DNA of 64,000 bases from Streptomyces sp. NBC_01233 (GCF_035989305.1 NZ_CP108514.1:3906501-3970500), one strand, 5' to 3'; shown: positions 17,461 to 26,855, counted from the stretch's first letter. Program-made: numbers and translations. The notes: generated from the sequence alone by a model not told the origin.

Positions 17461-18882
17461 ATGTCCAGACCACGCCGCCGACTGGCGAGCACCTGCATCG
17501 GTACGGTCACGGCCGGACTGCTCGCCACCGGGGCCGCACTCGCGGCCCCCGGCGAGGACCGGTCCGAGGGCTCGGACATCGCCATGGGCGCCTATCTCGA
17601 CTACGGTCCGCCCGGAGTGGCCCGGATCCCGCACCTGTCGGACTGGCTGGGCGGCAAAGAGATCCGGGTCGGACACACCTATCTCCCCGGTGACCAGTGG
17701 GCCGGCATCGAGGGCAGGGTCTCCTTCCTGGCGGACTGGGCCGAATGGCGCCAGGCCGAGGACGACCGGATGTTCGTCCTCAACGTGCCCATGCAGGAAC
17801 GGAACGAGAGCCGCGTGCCCGACTACGAGGTGGCCCGGCTGATCAGGGCGGGCGCCCTGGGGTACTACGACCGGCACTTCAAGAACCTCGCCGAGCGGCT
17901 GGTGTCGCTGGGCGTCCCGGACACGGTCATCGTGCTCGGCTGGGAGATGAACGGCGCCACCTACACCCACCGCTGCGCGCCGGACCCGGAGAACTGGAAG
18001 GTGTACTGGAAGCGCATCGTCACCACGATGCGCTCGGTGCCCGGACAGGAGTTCAAGTTCGACTTCGCCCCGAACAGGGGTGCGGACGCGATCGGCTGGA
18101 CGAAGTGCTACCCCGGCGACGACGTGGTCGACGTCATCGGAATGGATTCGTACGACCAGGCCCCCGGCAAGACCTTCGACGACCAGATCACCCAGCCGTA
18201 CGGGCTCCAGCAGCACGTGGACTTCGCGAAGGCACACGGCAAGGAGATCTCGTACCCGGAGTGGGGGCTGTTCCGGCGCGGGGACAATCCGGAGTACGTA
18301 CGGCGCATGCTGAAGTGGATCGAGCAGCACAAGCCGCTCTACCACACCATCACCGACTACTGCCCGCACGGCGTGTGGCAGTGCAAGCAGAACCCCGAGT
18401 CCGCGAAGGTCTTCCGCGACGCACTGATGCCCGAGCGGCCCGGCCCGGTGATCCCGACCCCCGTGGTGCCCACGCCCGTGGTCCCGACCCCGGTGGTCCC
18501 GACCCCCGTGGTGCCCACGCCGGTCGTGCCCACGCCGGCTGTCCCGACGCCCGGGATCCCGACCCCGCAGATCCCGACGCCCTCGGTCCCCATCCCCGAG
18601 GTCCCCACGCCCCAGGTCCCCACGCCCGAGGTCCCCAAGCCCTCGCCCGCGGTCCCGACACCCGAGGTCCCCAAGCCCTCGCCCGTGGCGCCCACGCCGG
18701 CCGTGCCGAAGCCCGATCCCACGCCGCCGAAGCCCCTGCCGCAGCCGCAGCAGCCGCCGCTCAACAGCTCGCAGTGGTGCGTGCCGCTCGACTTCGGTGA
18801 GTGGCTCTCCAAGCTGATCGGCAAGCAGGCGGTCTGCGTCAGGCTCGACTGGGGCAAGGACTTCGGCTTCTGGCCCTTCTAG
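17461..18882 (+). CDS. Secreted GH26-like glycoside hydrolase with VPTP-repeat tail
   Basis: A 473-residue exported protein. Signal peptide residues 1-29. The catalytic domain, about 35-320, has the two acidic residues of a clan-A (GH26-like) hydrolase: Glu162 in VLGWEMNGATY as acid/base and Glu267 in ISYPEWGLF as nucleophile. Residues 330-425 are a Pro/Val/Thr stalk of repeated VPTPV units. A small C-terminal module has two cysteines (NSSQWCVPLDFGEWL...QAVCVRLDWGKDFGFWPF). GH26-like enzymes cut mannans or trim bacterial exopolysaccharide, which fits its place beside the polysaccharide genes. The start has GGGAG. It converges with the FemAB-like gene only 5 bases away. Confidence 0.82.
   Translation: MSRPRRRLASTCIGTVTAGLLATGAALAAPGEDRSEGSDIAMGAYLDYGPPGVARIPHLSDWLGGKEIRVGHTYLPGDQWAGIEGRVSFLADWAEWRQAEDDRMFVLNVPMQERNESRVPDYEVARLIRAGALGYYDRHFKNLAERLVSLGVPDTVIVLGWEMNGATYTHRCAPDPENWKVYWKRIVTTMRSVPGQEFKFDFAPNRGADAIGWTKCYPGDDVVDVIGMDSYDQAPGKTFDDQITQPYGLQQHVDFAKAHGKEISYPEWGLFRRGDNPEYVRRMLKWIEQHKPLYHTITDYCPHGVWQCKQNPESAKVFRDALMPERPGPVIPTPVVPTPVVPTPVVPTPVVPTPVVPTPAVPTPGIPTPQIPTPSVPIPEVPTPQVPTPEVPKPSPAVPTPEVPKPSPVAPTPAVPKPDPTPPKPLPQPQQPPLNSSQWCVPLDFGEWLSKLIGKQAVCVRLDWGKDFGFWPF
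18450..18740 (+). repeat. 15-base repeats encoding the VPTPV stalk
   Basis: An in-frame array of roughly 15-base units (GTGGTGCCCACGCCC and variants) encodes consecutive VPTPV/VPKPSP units. The first five or six copies are almost identical, and later ones diverge. Such arrays vary in copy number between strains. Confidence 0.7.
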
Positions 18883-18887
18883 ACGGG

Positions 18888-20030
18888 TCATCGCACCCGC
18901 AGTTCGTTGAGCCGCGCCCGCCAGTCCCTGGCGGCCGGCAACGCCTCCCGCAGCGCGCCCACCGCCCGCTCGCGCCCCGTCACCTGCGACTCGTGCAGCC
19001 GCATCAGGGGTGCGAGCGCGGTCGTGGCCAGCAGGAACCGCTGGTTCACGACCGTCTCGGGCCGCCAGTGGTTCTTGTACGGCTCGTTGCCGCGCAGGAA
19101 GCTCACCACCGGCCTGCCCTCGGCGAGCGCCCGCCCGGCCTCGTAGCGCAGCAGCAGCGTCGCCACGTCCACCTTCCGCGTCCGCAGGTCCGGGTCGGCC
19201 CCGTAGAGGTAGCCGCCGCTGAGTCCGGCCGACAGCAGCGTGACGTTGGCCGCCACCACCTTCCCGTCCAGCCGGAACTCCGTCAGGCGGCCCTCTCCCG
19301 CCCGCACCATCCGCCGGGTCGCCCGGGTCAGGTGCTCGGCGAAGCGGGGCCTCAGGTGCTCGGGGGTCACCCCGCGGCCGCGCCACTGCTTCTCGTGGAG
19401 CCGCAGCAGGCTCCGTACGGCACGCGGCACTTCCTGCTCGGTGACCTCGTGCTCCTCGATCCCGGCCGCGTCGGTCTTGCGCAGTTTGGCCCGCACCCGC
19501 TGGGCGCCCGACGCCGGCATCCGTTTGACCAGTTCGTCGAACGGCAGTGTGGGCAGCTCCATGCAGGTGGAGTCGGCGAGCTTGGTGGAGACCCCGGGCC
19601 ACTGCCGGTACAGCTCCTCGGCCGCGGCCCCGGGACGCACCTCCCGCAGGTCGACGACGGCCCCGCGGGCGGCCCGGTGCAGCCCGCGGGCCAGCGCCGG
19701 GACGACCTGGTCGGCGTACTCCGCGGCCACGAGCACGTCGGAGTAGTCGGTGATGGGGCCACCGAGTGGCACCAGCAGCGGCATCGGCCGGTGTACGAGC
19801 ATCAGCGCGGCCGCGCCGACCAGTTCCTCGCCGCGCCGGACGAGGACGATCCGGAGCCGGCCGTCCTTCCCGTACGACAGCCACCAGGAGTGCAGCCAGG
19901 CGTGGCTCTGGAAGGGGGTGGCGGTGGGACAGCCGCGGAAGAGCCGGTTCCACGGCTCCTCCAGCGCGGCGAACTGCCGGGGGTCTCGGCACAGCGTCAC
20001 CGACAGGGCCCCGGCGGAGCCCGAACTCAT
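18888..20030 (-). CDS. FemAB-like GNAT acyltransferase (CelD/BcsL type)
   Basis: A 380-residue protein with the double-GNAT layout of the acetyltransf_6/FemAB group. The first half has FQSHAWLHSWWLSYGKDG and VLVRRGEELVGAAALML. The second half has LLRLHEKQWRGRGV, FRLDGKVVAANVTLLSAG, LYGADPDLRTRKVDVATLLL and FLRGNEPYKNHWRPE. These enzymes occur in exopolysaccharide loci and are thought to acylate sugars. It is the last gene of the minus-strand locus and overlaps the Wzz-like gene by 4 bases. The acyl donor is unknown. Confidence 0.82.
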   Translation of the reverse strand: MSSGSAGALSVTLCRDPRQFAALEEPWNRLFRGCPTATPFQSHAWLHSWWLSYGKDGRLRIVLVRRGEELVGAAALMLVHRPMPLLVPLGGPITDYSDVLVAAEYADQVVPALARGLHRAARGAVVDLREVRPGAAAEELYRQWPGVSTKLADSTCMELPTLPFDELVKRMPASGAQRVRAKLRKTDAAGIEEHEVTEQEVPRAVRSLLRLHEKQWRGRGVTPEHLRPRFAEHLTRATRRMVRAGEGRLTEFRLDGKVVAANVTLLSAGLSGGYLYGADPDLRTRKVDVATLLLRYEAGRALAEGRPVVSFLRGNEPYKNHWRPETVVNQRFLLATTALAPLMRLHESQVTGRERAVGALREALPAARDWRARLNELRVR

Positions 20031-20893
20031 CGCACGGACTCCTTCTCCTTGGCCGAGGTGGGCTCACCCTGGGCGGGGAGCGAGGCGTACTCCTCGACCG
20101 GGGACGTCACCGCGGACTCGGCCGGGGACGCGGCCACGACCGGGACCGGGGCCTGGACCTGGGCCACGGGCCCGTCCGCGTGCTCCTCGGGGCGCCGTGT
20201 CCGGCCCGGGCGGGCGAGCAGCCACAGTCCGCCGAGCAGCCCGCCGGCGCACATGCCGACGGCGCCGCTGATGGTGGCGGACGGGGAGGCGGGCTCGGCC
20301 GGGGCCACGGCCTGGTTGAAGAGGAGCAGCTGGACCCCGGTGTTCTTGGCGGCCTGATTGCTGCTCAGCGACAGGGCGTCGGCCACCGCGTTCGCGACGT
20401 CGGCGGCCTCGGACGGGCTCTTCGAGGTGCCCGTGATGGCGATCATCGGGGACTCGGGCGAGGTCTCGGCCCGTACCTGGGTCCGCAGCTGCCGGGCGGT
20501 GATGCCCGCGCGGGGCTGGGCGTAGGCGAGGGTGGAACTGCTGGTGGCGATCCGGGCGTACGCCTGGGCGAAGCCGAGGGCGGTGGCCGGTTCGGTGGTT
20601 TCGTCGGGCACGGCGACGACATAACTGATGGCGGCGTACTCGGGGGCCTTGAGCACCCCGTACGCCCCACCCGCGGCCAGCCCCAGCACGGCGCACACGG
20701 GCAGCGGCCACCACGCGGGCGGCGCCGGCAGCCGCCGCCGGGACTTCTTCTCGGAGCGGTGGTCCGGCTTCTTCTCGGCGAACCTGCGCTCGGACCTGCG
20801 CTCGGACTTCTGCTCGGACTTCTGCTCGGACCTCGGCTCGGACCTCGGCTCGGACTTCTTGTCGGACTTCTTCTGGTCGGCGGTATCGGCCAT
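20027..20893 (-). CDS. Wzz-like chain-length / polysaccharide co-polymerase protein
   Basis: A 288-residue membrane protein. The first 55 residues are an unusually basic and charged tail of repeated KSE/RSE units. A first membrane helix (WWPLPVCAVLGLAAGGAYG) leads to an extracytoplasmic alpha/beta region (YVVAVPDETTEPATALGFAQ, PESPMIAITGTSKSPSEAAD) and a second helix (ISGAVGMCAGGLLGGLWLL). The tail is cytoplasmic. This is the Wzz/CapA topology without the BY-kinase domain. It would control chain length or assembly of the polymer. The ATG overlaps nothing upstream (47-base gap) and the stop overlaps the FemAB-like start. Confidence 0.72.
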   Translation of the reverse strand: MADTADQKKSDKKSEPRSEPRSEQKSEQKSERRSERRFAEKKPDHRSEKKSRRRLPAPPAWWPLPVCAVLGLAAGGAYGVLKAPEYAAISYVVAVPDETTEPATALGFAQAYARIATSSSTLAYAQPRAGITARQLRTQVRAETSPESPMIAITGTSKSPSEAADVANAVADALSLSSNQAAKNTGVQLLLFNQAVAPAEPASPSATISGAVGMCAGGLLGGLWLLARPGRTRRPEEHADGPVAQVQAPVPVVAASPAESAVTSPVEEYASLPAQGEPTSAKEKESVR

Positions 20894-20940
20894 GAGCGTG
20901 CTCGCTTCCTGGGTGGAGGGTGGTTCGGGGAGGGGACGGA

Positions 20941-22284
20941 TCAGCCGGTTCCGGTCGGGCTCTCCGCCGGTCCGGGTCCGACCGGCTTGCGCCGGGCACC
21001 AACGACGGTGCCGGTGGCGGTGGCGTCGCCGGGCACCCGCTCGGGCACGGCCGCACCCGGGACCGACGGGTCCGGGACCGACGCGGCCGGGCGGGACGCG
21101 TTCGGGTCCGACGGGCCGGCCGGACCCGGATCTGCCGGGCCCCGGGCGGCCCCGGCGGTGCCCGGCGCGGCCGAGAGGGCGAGGTCGTACACGTCCAGCA
21201 GCTGCCGGGCGCTGCGGGCGATGTCGTAGCGGCGGACCACCGGCGGCGGGGGCAGCCGGCGCGCTCCCGCCTCCATGTGCCCGCGCAGCGCCGCGACCAG
21301 TTCCTCGGTGCCGGTGCCGATGCGGCGGGCTCCGGGGGCCTGGGCGGCCGGCAGGTCGTCGATGGCCGGGCAGGTCACGTGCAGGACGGGGAGTCCGGCG
21401 GCCAGCGCCTCCACGACCGCGAGCCCGAAGGCCTCCTCCCGCGACGGGGAGACGAAGACGTCCATGGCGGCCAGCAGCGCCGGGATGCCGGGGGTGCGGC
21501 CGTCCGCGCTGTCGCCCAGCGGGTCCCGCTCCCCGAGCAGGTGGATCCGGCTCTGCGCACCGAGCTCGGCGGCCAGCCGGCGCAGCCCCGCCCGTTCCGG
21601 CCCGTCCCCGGCCAGCAGCAGGTGAGCCCCGGGCAGCGCGGCCACGGCCCGTACCAGGACGTCGAACCGCTTGCCCGGGACCAGCCGCCCGACCCCGCCG
21701 ACGACGAAGGCCCGTTCGGGCAGGCCGGTCCGGGCGCGGGTGGCCCGCCGGACGCCCTCCTCGAAGCGGAAGCGGACGGCCTCGATCCCGTTCGGTACGA
21801 CGTGCACCCGCGCGGCCGGCACCCCCCACCCCTCCAGCCGGGCGGCGACGGTGTCGGACACGGCCACCGTGGCCGCGCCGAGGCGTTCGCTGGCCAGGTA
21901 CAGCGCCCGTACCCCGCCGGACAGCGGCCGGCCCTCGATCTCGCCCTCGCCGAGGGAGTGTTCGGTGGCCACGGTCGCCCGGGCGCCCGCGAGCCGGGCC
22001 GCGAGGCGCCCGTACACGCAGGCCCGGTACAGGTGCGTGTGCACGAGGTCGTACTGGCCGCGCCGGATGAACCGCACCAGCCGCGGCAGCGCCCCCAGGT
22101 CCCGGTTGCCCCGCATCCCCAGGTGCACGACCCGGACCCCGTCGGCGCGCAGCCCCTCGGCCACCGGCCCGGGGTTGGTCAGCGTCAGCACGTCGCACTG
22201 CATCGGCATGTGCCGCAGCAGCAGCCGCAGTTGCTGCTCGGCACCGCCGACCCCGAGGCCGGTGATGATGTGCAGGGCCTTCAC
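20941..22284 (-). CDS. Glycosyltransferase family 4 protein
   Basis: A 447-residue GT-B glycosyltransferase. The N-terminal acceptor domain starts KALHIITGLGVGGAEQQLRL. The donor-binding domain has VVGGVGRLVPGKRFDVLVRA and the EX7E-type motif SPSREEAFGLAVVEALAAG near residue 300. The last 65 residues are a disordered Pro/Ala tail. The GTG start overlaps the stop of the deacetylase gene (GTGA), indicating coupling. It should add a hexose to the lipid-linked repeat unit on the cytoplasmic face. Confidence 0.88.
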   Translation of the reverse strand: MKALHIITGLGVGGAEQQLRLLLRHMPMQCDVLTLTNPGPVAEGLRADGVRVVHLGMRGNRDLGALPRLVRFIRRGQYDLVHTHLYRACVYGRLAARLAGARATVATEHSLGEGEIEGRPLSGGVRALYLASERLGAATVAVSDTVAARLEGWGVPAARVHVVPNGIEAVRFRFEEGVRRATRARTGLPERAFVVGGVGRLVPGKRFDVLVRAVAALPGAHLLLAGDGPERAGLRRLAAELGAQSRIHLLGERDPLGDSADGRTPGIPALLAAMDVFVSPSREEAFGLAVVEALAAGLPVLHVTCPAIDDLPAAQAPGARRIGTGTEELVAALRGHMEAGARRLPPPPVVRRYDIARSARQLLDVYDLALSAAPGTAGAARGPADPGPAGPSDPNASRPAASVPDPSVPGAAVPERVPGDATATGTVVGARRKPVGPGPAESPTGTG

Positions 22285-23057
22285 CGGTACACCGCCCGGC
22301 GCAGCTCCCGCGCCTGGTGGCGCAGCTGCTTGATGCGCAGCCGGGCGCCGCCGTCGGCCTGGCTGACGTGGGTGCGCGGCAGGGCGTGCGGGCCCGCGAG
22401 CCGCCCGGGGTCGATGGCGCAGGCGTAGCCGTAGCCGGCGGCGCGGGTGGCGTCGACGACCCGGGCGTCGAGGTGCCCGTAGGGGTAGCAGAACCCTCCG
22501 GGCAGGGTGCCGGTCAGCTCGCGCAGCAGGTCGCGGCTGCCCCGCAGTTCCTGCTGGAGGACGTCGTCGGCGGCCGCGGTGAGGTCCTGGTGGAGCAGCC
22601 CGTGCGAGCCGATCTCCTGTCCCGCGTCGGCGACCTCGCGGATGCCCTCGGCGGTGAGCAGGGACTTGCGCGGCCCCAGCGGGTCCCACACGTTGTCCAC
22701 GCCGAGCCGCCCGGGCAGGACGAAGACGGTGGAGGTGCAGTCGTAGCGGCGCAGCAGCGGCAGCGCGTGGGTCAGGAAGTCGGTGTAGCCGTCGTCGAAG
22801 GTCAGCCCGACCAGCCCGGCGCCGTGGCCGGCCGCGCGGGCCCGGAGCAGTTCGCCGACCGAGACCCCGCGCAGGCCGCGGGAGCGCAGCCACACCAGCT
22901 GGGCCTCCAGGGCCCGCGGGGTCACGGTGATCCCGTACGGGTCCTCGGCGGGGTCGGTGAACTCGGCGACCGAGTGGTACATCAGGACCCACGGCGAAGC
23001 GGTCCGGCGGGCGGGGACCAGCACGGCGGCGGGGGCCGTGTCAGTGTCAGCGGACAT
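22281..23057 (-). CDS. Polysaccharide deacetylase (CE4/NodB domain)
   Basis: A 258-residue CE4 enzyme with all key motifs: TFDDG with Asp88 and Asp89, the metal-binding HxxxH as His152 and His156 (GSHGLLHQDL), and CYPYGHLD. No signal peptide is obvious; the N-terminus is short and polar. It would remove N-acetyl groups from polymer sugars or from a lipid-linked intermediate. Its start overlaps the 3' end of the flippase gene by 11 bases and its stop overlaps the next glycosyltransferase start, so it is embedded in the locus. Confidence 0.88.
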   Translation of the reverse strand: MSADTDTAPAAVLVPARRTASPWVLMYHSVAEFTDPAEDPYGITVTPRALEAQLVWLRSRGLRGVSVGELLRARAAGHGAGLVGLTFDDGYTDFLTHALPLLRRYDCTSTVFVLPGRLGVDNVWDPLGPRKSLLTAEGIREVADAGQEIGSHGLLHQDLTAAADDVLQQELRGSRDLLRELTGTLPGGFCYPYGHLDARVVDATRAAGYGYACAIDPGRLAGPHALPRTHVSQADGGARLRIKQLRHQARELRRAVYR

Positions 23058-25452
23058 TGCGGAACCTCTGCGTGAACTGGGAGATCTGACCGGGCAGGGC
23101 GGTGACTTCGAGGGCGCGTATGGCCATGCCGGTGGCTCCGAACATGGCCGGGACCAGCAGGCAGCCGAGGGCTGCGCTGAGCATCGGGTCGGGGATCATG
23201 GGCCCGGCGATCCAGCCGGTGACGCAGGCGGCGACGGCGGCCACGGCGAGCCGTCCGATGCTGACGGCGACCCGGCGGACCTGGATGGCGACGATCCGCG
23301 AGCCGAGTCCGGTGAGCAGCAGGGCGGCGGTGGTGGAGATGCCGGCGGCGTTGGCGGCGGCGATCCCGTAGGTGCCCCACCAGCCGACGGCGAAGGCTCC
23401 GGCCACGATGTTGACGAGCAGTCCGGCACCCATCGCGAACGCCGGGAACCAGGTGGGCCGGGCGGTCGAGAAGAAGGGCCGGGACAGTGCCCCGACGAGG
23501 CAGTGGCCGAGCAGTCCGAATCCGTAGACCCGCATGACGGAGGCGGTGGCGAGGGTGTCCTGGTGGGTGAAGGCGCCACGTTCGAAGAGGACCTGGATGA
23601 TCTGGGGCGCGTACCCGATGACGAGGGCGGTGCCCATGAGGACGGCGAGCGAGGCCAGTGCGAGGTCCTGCTCCACCCGGCGCCGGGCCTTCTCCAGCTC
23701 CCCGCCGGCCATGGCCTGGGCGACGACGGGGAAGGTGACGGTGCAGATCATCAGGGAGAGCACCATCGGCATCTGCGCGACCTTCTGCGCGTAGTTGAGG
23801 TGCGAGATCGCCCCGGGCGGGAGCGAGGCGGCCAGGAACCGCTCGACGAGCACCTGCGACTGCCGGAAGACGGCGAAGAAGATCACGGGGGCGATGACCC
23901 CGAAGGCGATGAGGGTGGGGCGGTCGCGGTCGCGCTGGCTGCGCGGGGCACTCTTGGCGCGGGGCGGGCCGAAGCCCACGTTGCGGATGAAGGCGGGCAG
24001 CTGGACGAGGACCATGAGCAGTCCGCCGACGGCGACGCCCGCGGCGACCGCGCGCACGCCCCACAGGGCGTGCAGGGCGACCATGGTGCCGATGATCCCG
24101 ACGTTGTACGAGACGTAGATCGCGGCGGGCGGCACGAAGGAACGGTGGGCCCGCAGTGCGGCGCTGAAGTATCCGGCGATGCCGAAGGAGATGACGGTCA
24201 GGGCCGTCATCCGGGTGCACTGGACGGCCAGTCCGGGGTCGGGCAGGCCGGGCGCGAGCACCGCGACGACCGCCGGCGCGGCCACGATGAGCACGGAGGC
24301 GACGGCGGCCACGAACACGGCGAGCCGGGGCAGGGTCGCCCCCACGAGCAGCCGTACGGGGTCCTGTGCGCGGGCCTCCATGCGGGTGAGGCCGGCCCGG
24401 CTGGCGGCCCGCCGGGCCAGGGCGTGGCTGAAGGCGGGCACCATCAGCAGCGCCATGGCGTCCTCGATGAGGAGCGTCGAGGCCATCTCGGGCACGGTCC
24501 AGGCGATCAGGAAGGCGTCGCTGTCGTGCCCGGCCCCGAAGAGGTGCGCGATGGTCTGGTCGCGCACCAGCCCGAACACTGCCCCGGCGGCGGTCAGCCC
24601 AGCCGTGACGGCGGCTGCCTTCGCCAGGAACCGCCCGAGCGGCGGACTCCCGCCGGGGGTGGCGGGATCGGGGAGCTCGGCGGACCCGCCCGTCCGGCCG
24701 GCGCGGGGGCCGGCGGAGCCGGCCGCCTGCCCCACCTGCCTGACCCCGCTCCTGCCGGGGGCGGCGGGCACGGACGCCTCACCGGCGCGCCGGACCTGGC
24801 CCAGCCTGCTGCCCGCAGGCGCCACCTGGGCTTCGGGTGCGTCGGCGGAGCCGCTCGCGGATCGCGCCGCCACCCGCACGCTGCGCTTCCCCGAGGCCCC
24901 GCCCGGATACCCGGCGGAGCCGAACAGGGGCTCCCGCACGGCGTGCTCACCACCCGGCAGGCCCCCGGCGACGAAACCCGGGTCCGCCGTGACCGGCACG
25001 GCGCCCCGCCGGCCCGGACGGCCTCCGGCGGCGAACCGCGGGGCTGCCGGAACCGGCACGGCCGGATCTCCCGCCGTCGCCGAACGGGGCGCCGCCCCGT
25101 GGCCGCCCGGGCCCGGCCGGCCCCCGACGGCAGAACCGGGGGCCGTCGGATCCGACCCACCGCCGGGTGCCCCGGCCACGGGAACGTTCCGTGCGTACCC
25201 GGCGGAGCCGAACAGGCCCTCCCGCACGGCAGACTCACCGCCCGGGGCGGCCCCCGCCGCGAACTCGGGGGCCGCAGGGCCCGCCGCGGCCGGAGCCCCG
25301 GTCGGATCCTGCCCGGCGTGGCGTCCGGCCGCGGAGCCGGTGAAGCCGGGCGCCGTCCGCGGGGGACGGGAGTCCGGGGCGGACGGGACACGGGTGTGGC
25401 CCGCCCCGGCCGGGGGGCCGGAGGCGGGCCGCCAAGGCGTGGTGTCCGTCAC
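23047..25452 (-). CDS. MurJ/MviN-like lipid flippase with long disordered N-terminus
   Basis: An 801-residue membrane protein. The MOP-fold flippase core runs from about residue 272 to the end with 14 predicted helices (FLAKAAAVTAGLTAAGAVFG, DAFLIAWTVPEMASTLLIED, LNYAQKVAQMPMVLSLMICT). The first 270 residues are Pro/Gly/Ala-rich and disordered and contain two near-identical copies of AVRExLFGSAGY (residues 75-86 and 171-182). In this locus it probably acts as Wzx, flipping the lipid-linked repeat unit, rather than as the housekeeping lipid II flippase. The GTG start overlaps the O-antigen ligase stop. Because the disordered extension is long, a start inside it cannot be excluded. Confidence 0.82.
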   Translation of the reverse strand: MTDTTPWRPASGPPAGAGHTRVPSAPDSRPPRTAPGFTGSAAGRHAGQDPTGAPAAAGPAAPEFAAGAAPGGESAVREGLFGSAGYARNVPVAGAPGGGSDPTAPGSAVGGRPGPGGHGAAPRSATAGDPAVPVPAAPRFAAGGRPGRRGAVPVTADPGFVAGGLPGGEHAVREPLFGSAGYPGGASGKRSVRVAARSASGSADAPEAQVAPAGSRLGQVRRAGEASVPAAPGRSGVRQVGQAAGSAGPRAGRTGGSAELPDPATPGGSPPLGRFLAKAAAVTAGLTAAGAVFGLVRDQTIAHLFGAGHDSDAFLIAWTVPEMASTLLIEDAMALLMVPAFSHALARRAASRAGLTRMEARAQDPVRLLVGATLPRLAVFVAAVASVLIVAAPAVVAVLAPGLPDPGLAVQCTRMTALTVISFGIAGYFSAALRAHRSFVPPAAIYVSYNVGIIGTMVALHALWGVRAVAAGVAVGGLLMVLVQLPAFIRNVGFGPPRAKSAPRSQRDRDRPTLIAFGVIAPVIFFAVFRQSQVLVERFLAASLPPGAISHLNYAQKVAQMPMVLSLMICTVTFPVVAQAMAGGELEKARRRVEQDLALASLAVLMGTALVIGYAPQIIQVLFERGAFTHQDTLATASVMRVYGFGLLGHCLVGALSRPFFSTARPTWFPAFAMGAGLLVNIVAGAFAVGWWGTYGIAAANAAGISTTAALLLTGLGSRIVAIQVRRVAVSIGRLAVAAVAACVTGWIAGPMIPDPMLSAALGCLLVPAMFGATGMAIRALEVTALPGQISQFTQRFRNVR

Positions 25453-26855
25453 CGGCGGGCCGCAACCCCGGGGGCCCTACCCCGTGCACCCGCACCGCCG
25501 GCGGCCCCGGACACCGCAGCAGCCCCACGCAAGGGACCCGCGGCGCCCGGGGAGGGCAGCGCCCACCAGGCCGCCAGGCCGATGATCACTCCGGTCAGCA
25601 CGGTGGACGGCCCCCCGATGTCGGCGTAGAGGAAGTCGGTCAGCTGCCACACGAACAGCCCCGTCGCGATCAGCCCGCAGTCCCGGATCCGCTCGCCGGC
25701 TGCGAGCCGCCGGAGCCCCGCGACCAGCAGCGCCGCCCAGCCGCCCGCCAGCGCGATCAGGCCGATCAGGCCCTGCTCGCTCAGGATCAGCAGGTACATG
25801 TTGTGAGGGGAGAGCAGCGGCTGGCGGATGTACGCCTGCCCCGCGCCCGCGGTGTCGCTGCCGGAGGAGAGCCCCAGCGAGGAGTGGCCGTCGCGGTGGG
25901 CGGGGAAGCCCTTGAGCCCCACCCCCACCGCCGGCCGCTCGCGCCACATCGACTCGGCCGCGGCCCACATCGTGTAGCGGTCGGTCACCGACTGGTCGGG
26001 GGCGCTGGAGACCTGGGTGATGGAGGTCAGTCGCTCGGCGACCATGTCGGAGCCGACGCCGAGCCCGCCCACCAGGACCACACCCGCCGCGGCGAGCGCG
26101 AGGAGCACCTTCAGTGCCCGCCGGATCCCGGCCAGCACCATCACCAGCACGGCCGCGCCGGCGGTGGCGATCCACACGCCCCGGCTGAACGACAGCACCA
26201 GCGGCAGCACCAGCACCAGCGCCACGCCCCCGGCGATCCGCCGGACCCGCTGCGGCAGCCCCGGCGCCAGCGCGACCGCGGTCGCCACGACCAGCCCGTA
26301 CGCCACCACGGTGGCCATGCCCATGACGTCACCGGGGCCGAAGGTCCCCACGGCCCGGATGTTCTGGCCCTGGTAGGAGGCCCCGGTGTGGGTCGCGTAC
26401 TGCACGACCCCCACCGCGCCCTGCACCAGCGCCAGGACCACGAAGCACCCGGCGGCCAGCCGGAACTCCGCGGCGTCGCGCACCAGCAGCACCACGGCCG
26501 CCGGGACGAGCACGAAGACCTGGAGGTAGCGCACGAACCCGGGCAGGGCGGCGTACGGATCCCCCGCGGTCATCGTCGCGATCGCGAGGCCCACGGCCGG
26601 CGTGCCGAGCACCAGCACGCCCAGCGGGGTCAGCGTCCGCACCCGGCCGCGCAGCGCCTGCACCGCGCAGACGAACGCCAGCAGCAGCGAAGCGGCGTCG
26701 GCCGGGCCGACCTTCCCGGAGGCGGTCGCGTCCCCCGCCGGGAGCGGGGCGAGCAGGAACAGCACGGTCGCGGCCAGCGGCAGCAACGGCCAGTGCCGGC
26801 GCAGCAGTCCCGGCAGGTCGGGCCGGGCCCAGGGGCCGGTGAGGACGAGGCTCAT
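25449..26855 (-). CDS. O-antigen ligase / Wzy-like polymerase
   Basis: A 468-residue protein with about 12 membrane helices and a large external loop containing AVGVGLKGFPAHRDGH and LLSPHNMYLLILSEQGLIGL, the signature of the Wzy_C (O-antigen ligase/polymerase) family, where the His is functional. It would join polymer repeat units outside the membrane. ATG 26855 overlaps the stop of the sugar transferase gene (ATGA); this coupling decides the start over an upstream ATG. Confidence 0.85.
   Translation of the reverse strand: MSLVLTGPWARPDLPGLLRRHWPLLPLAATVLFLLAPLPAGDATASGKVGPADAASLLLAFVCAVQALRGRVRTLTPLGVLVLGTPAVGLAIATMTAGDPYAALPGFVRYLQVFVLVPAAVVLLVRDAAEFRLAAGCFVVLALVQGAVGVVQYATHTGASYQGQNIRAVGTFGPGDVMGMATVVAYGLVVATAVALAPGLPQRVRRIAGGVALVLVLPLVLSFSRGVWIATAGAAVLVMVLAGIRRALKVLLALAAAGVVLVGGLGVGSDMVAERLTSITQVSSAPDQSVTDRYTMWAAAESMWRERPAVGVGLKGFPAHRDGHSSLGLSSGSDTAGAGQAYIRQPLLSPHNMYLLILSEQGLIGLIALAGGWAALLVAGLRRLAAGERIRDCGLIATGLFVWQLTDFLYADIGGPSTVLTGVIIGLAAWWALPSPGAAGPLRGAAAVSGAAGGAGARGRAPGVAARR

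Noticed and set aside
18801-20357. 518-codon plus-strand frame
   Set aside because: Antisense to the FemAB-like and Wzz-like genes; its composition is typical of a GC-rich shadow frame.
22927-25629. 900-codon plus-strand frame
   Set aside because: Antisense to the flippase gene; Gly/Asp/His-rich shadow sequence.
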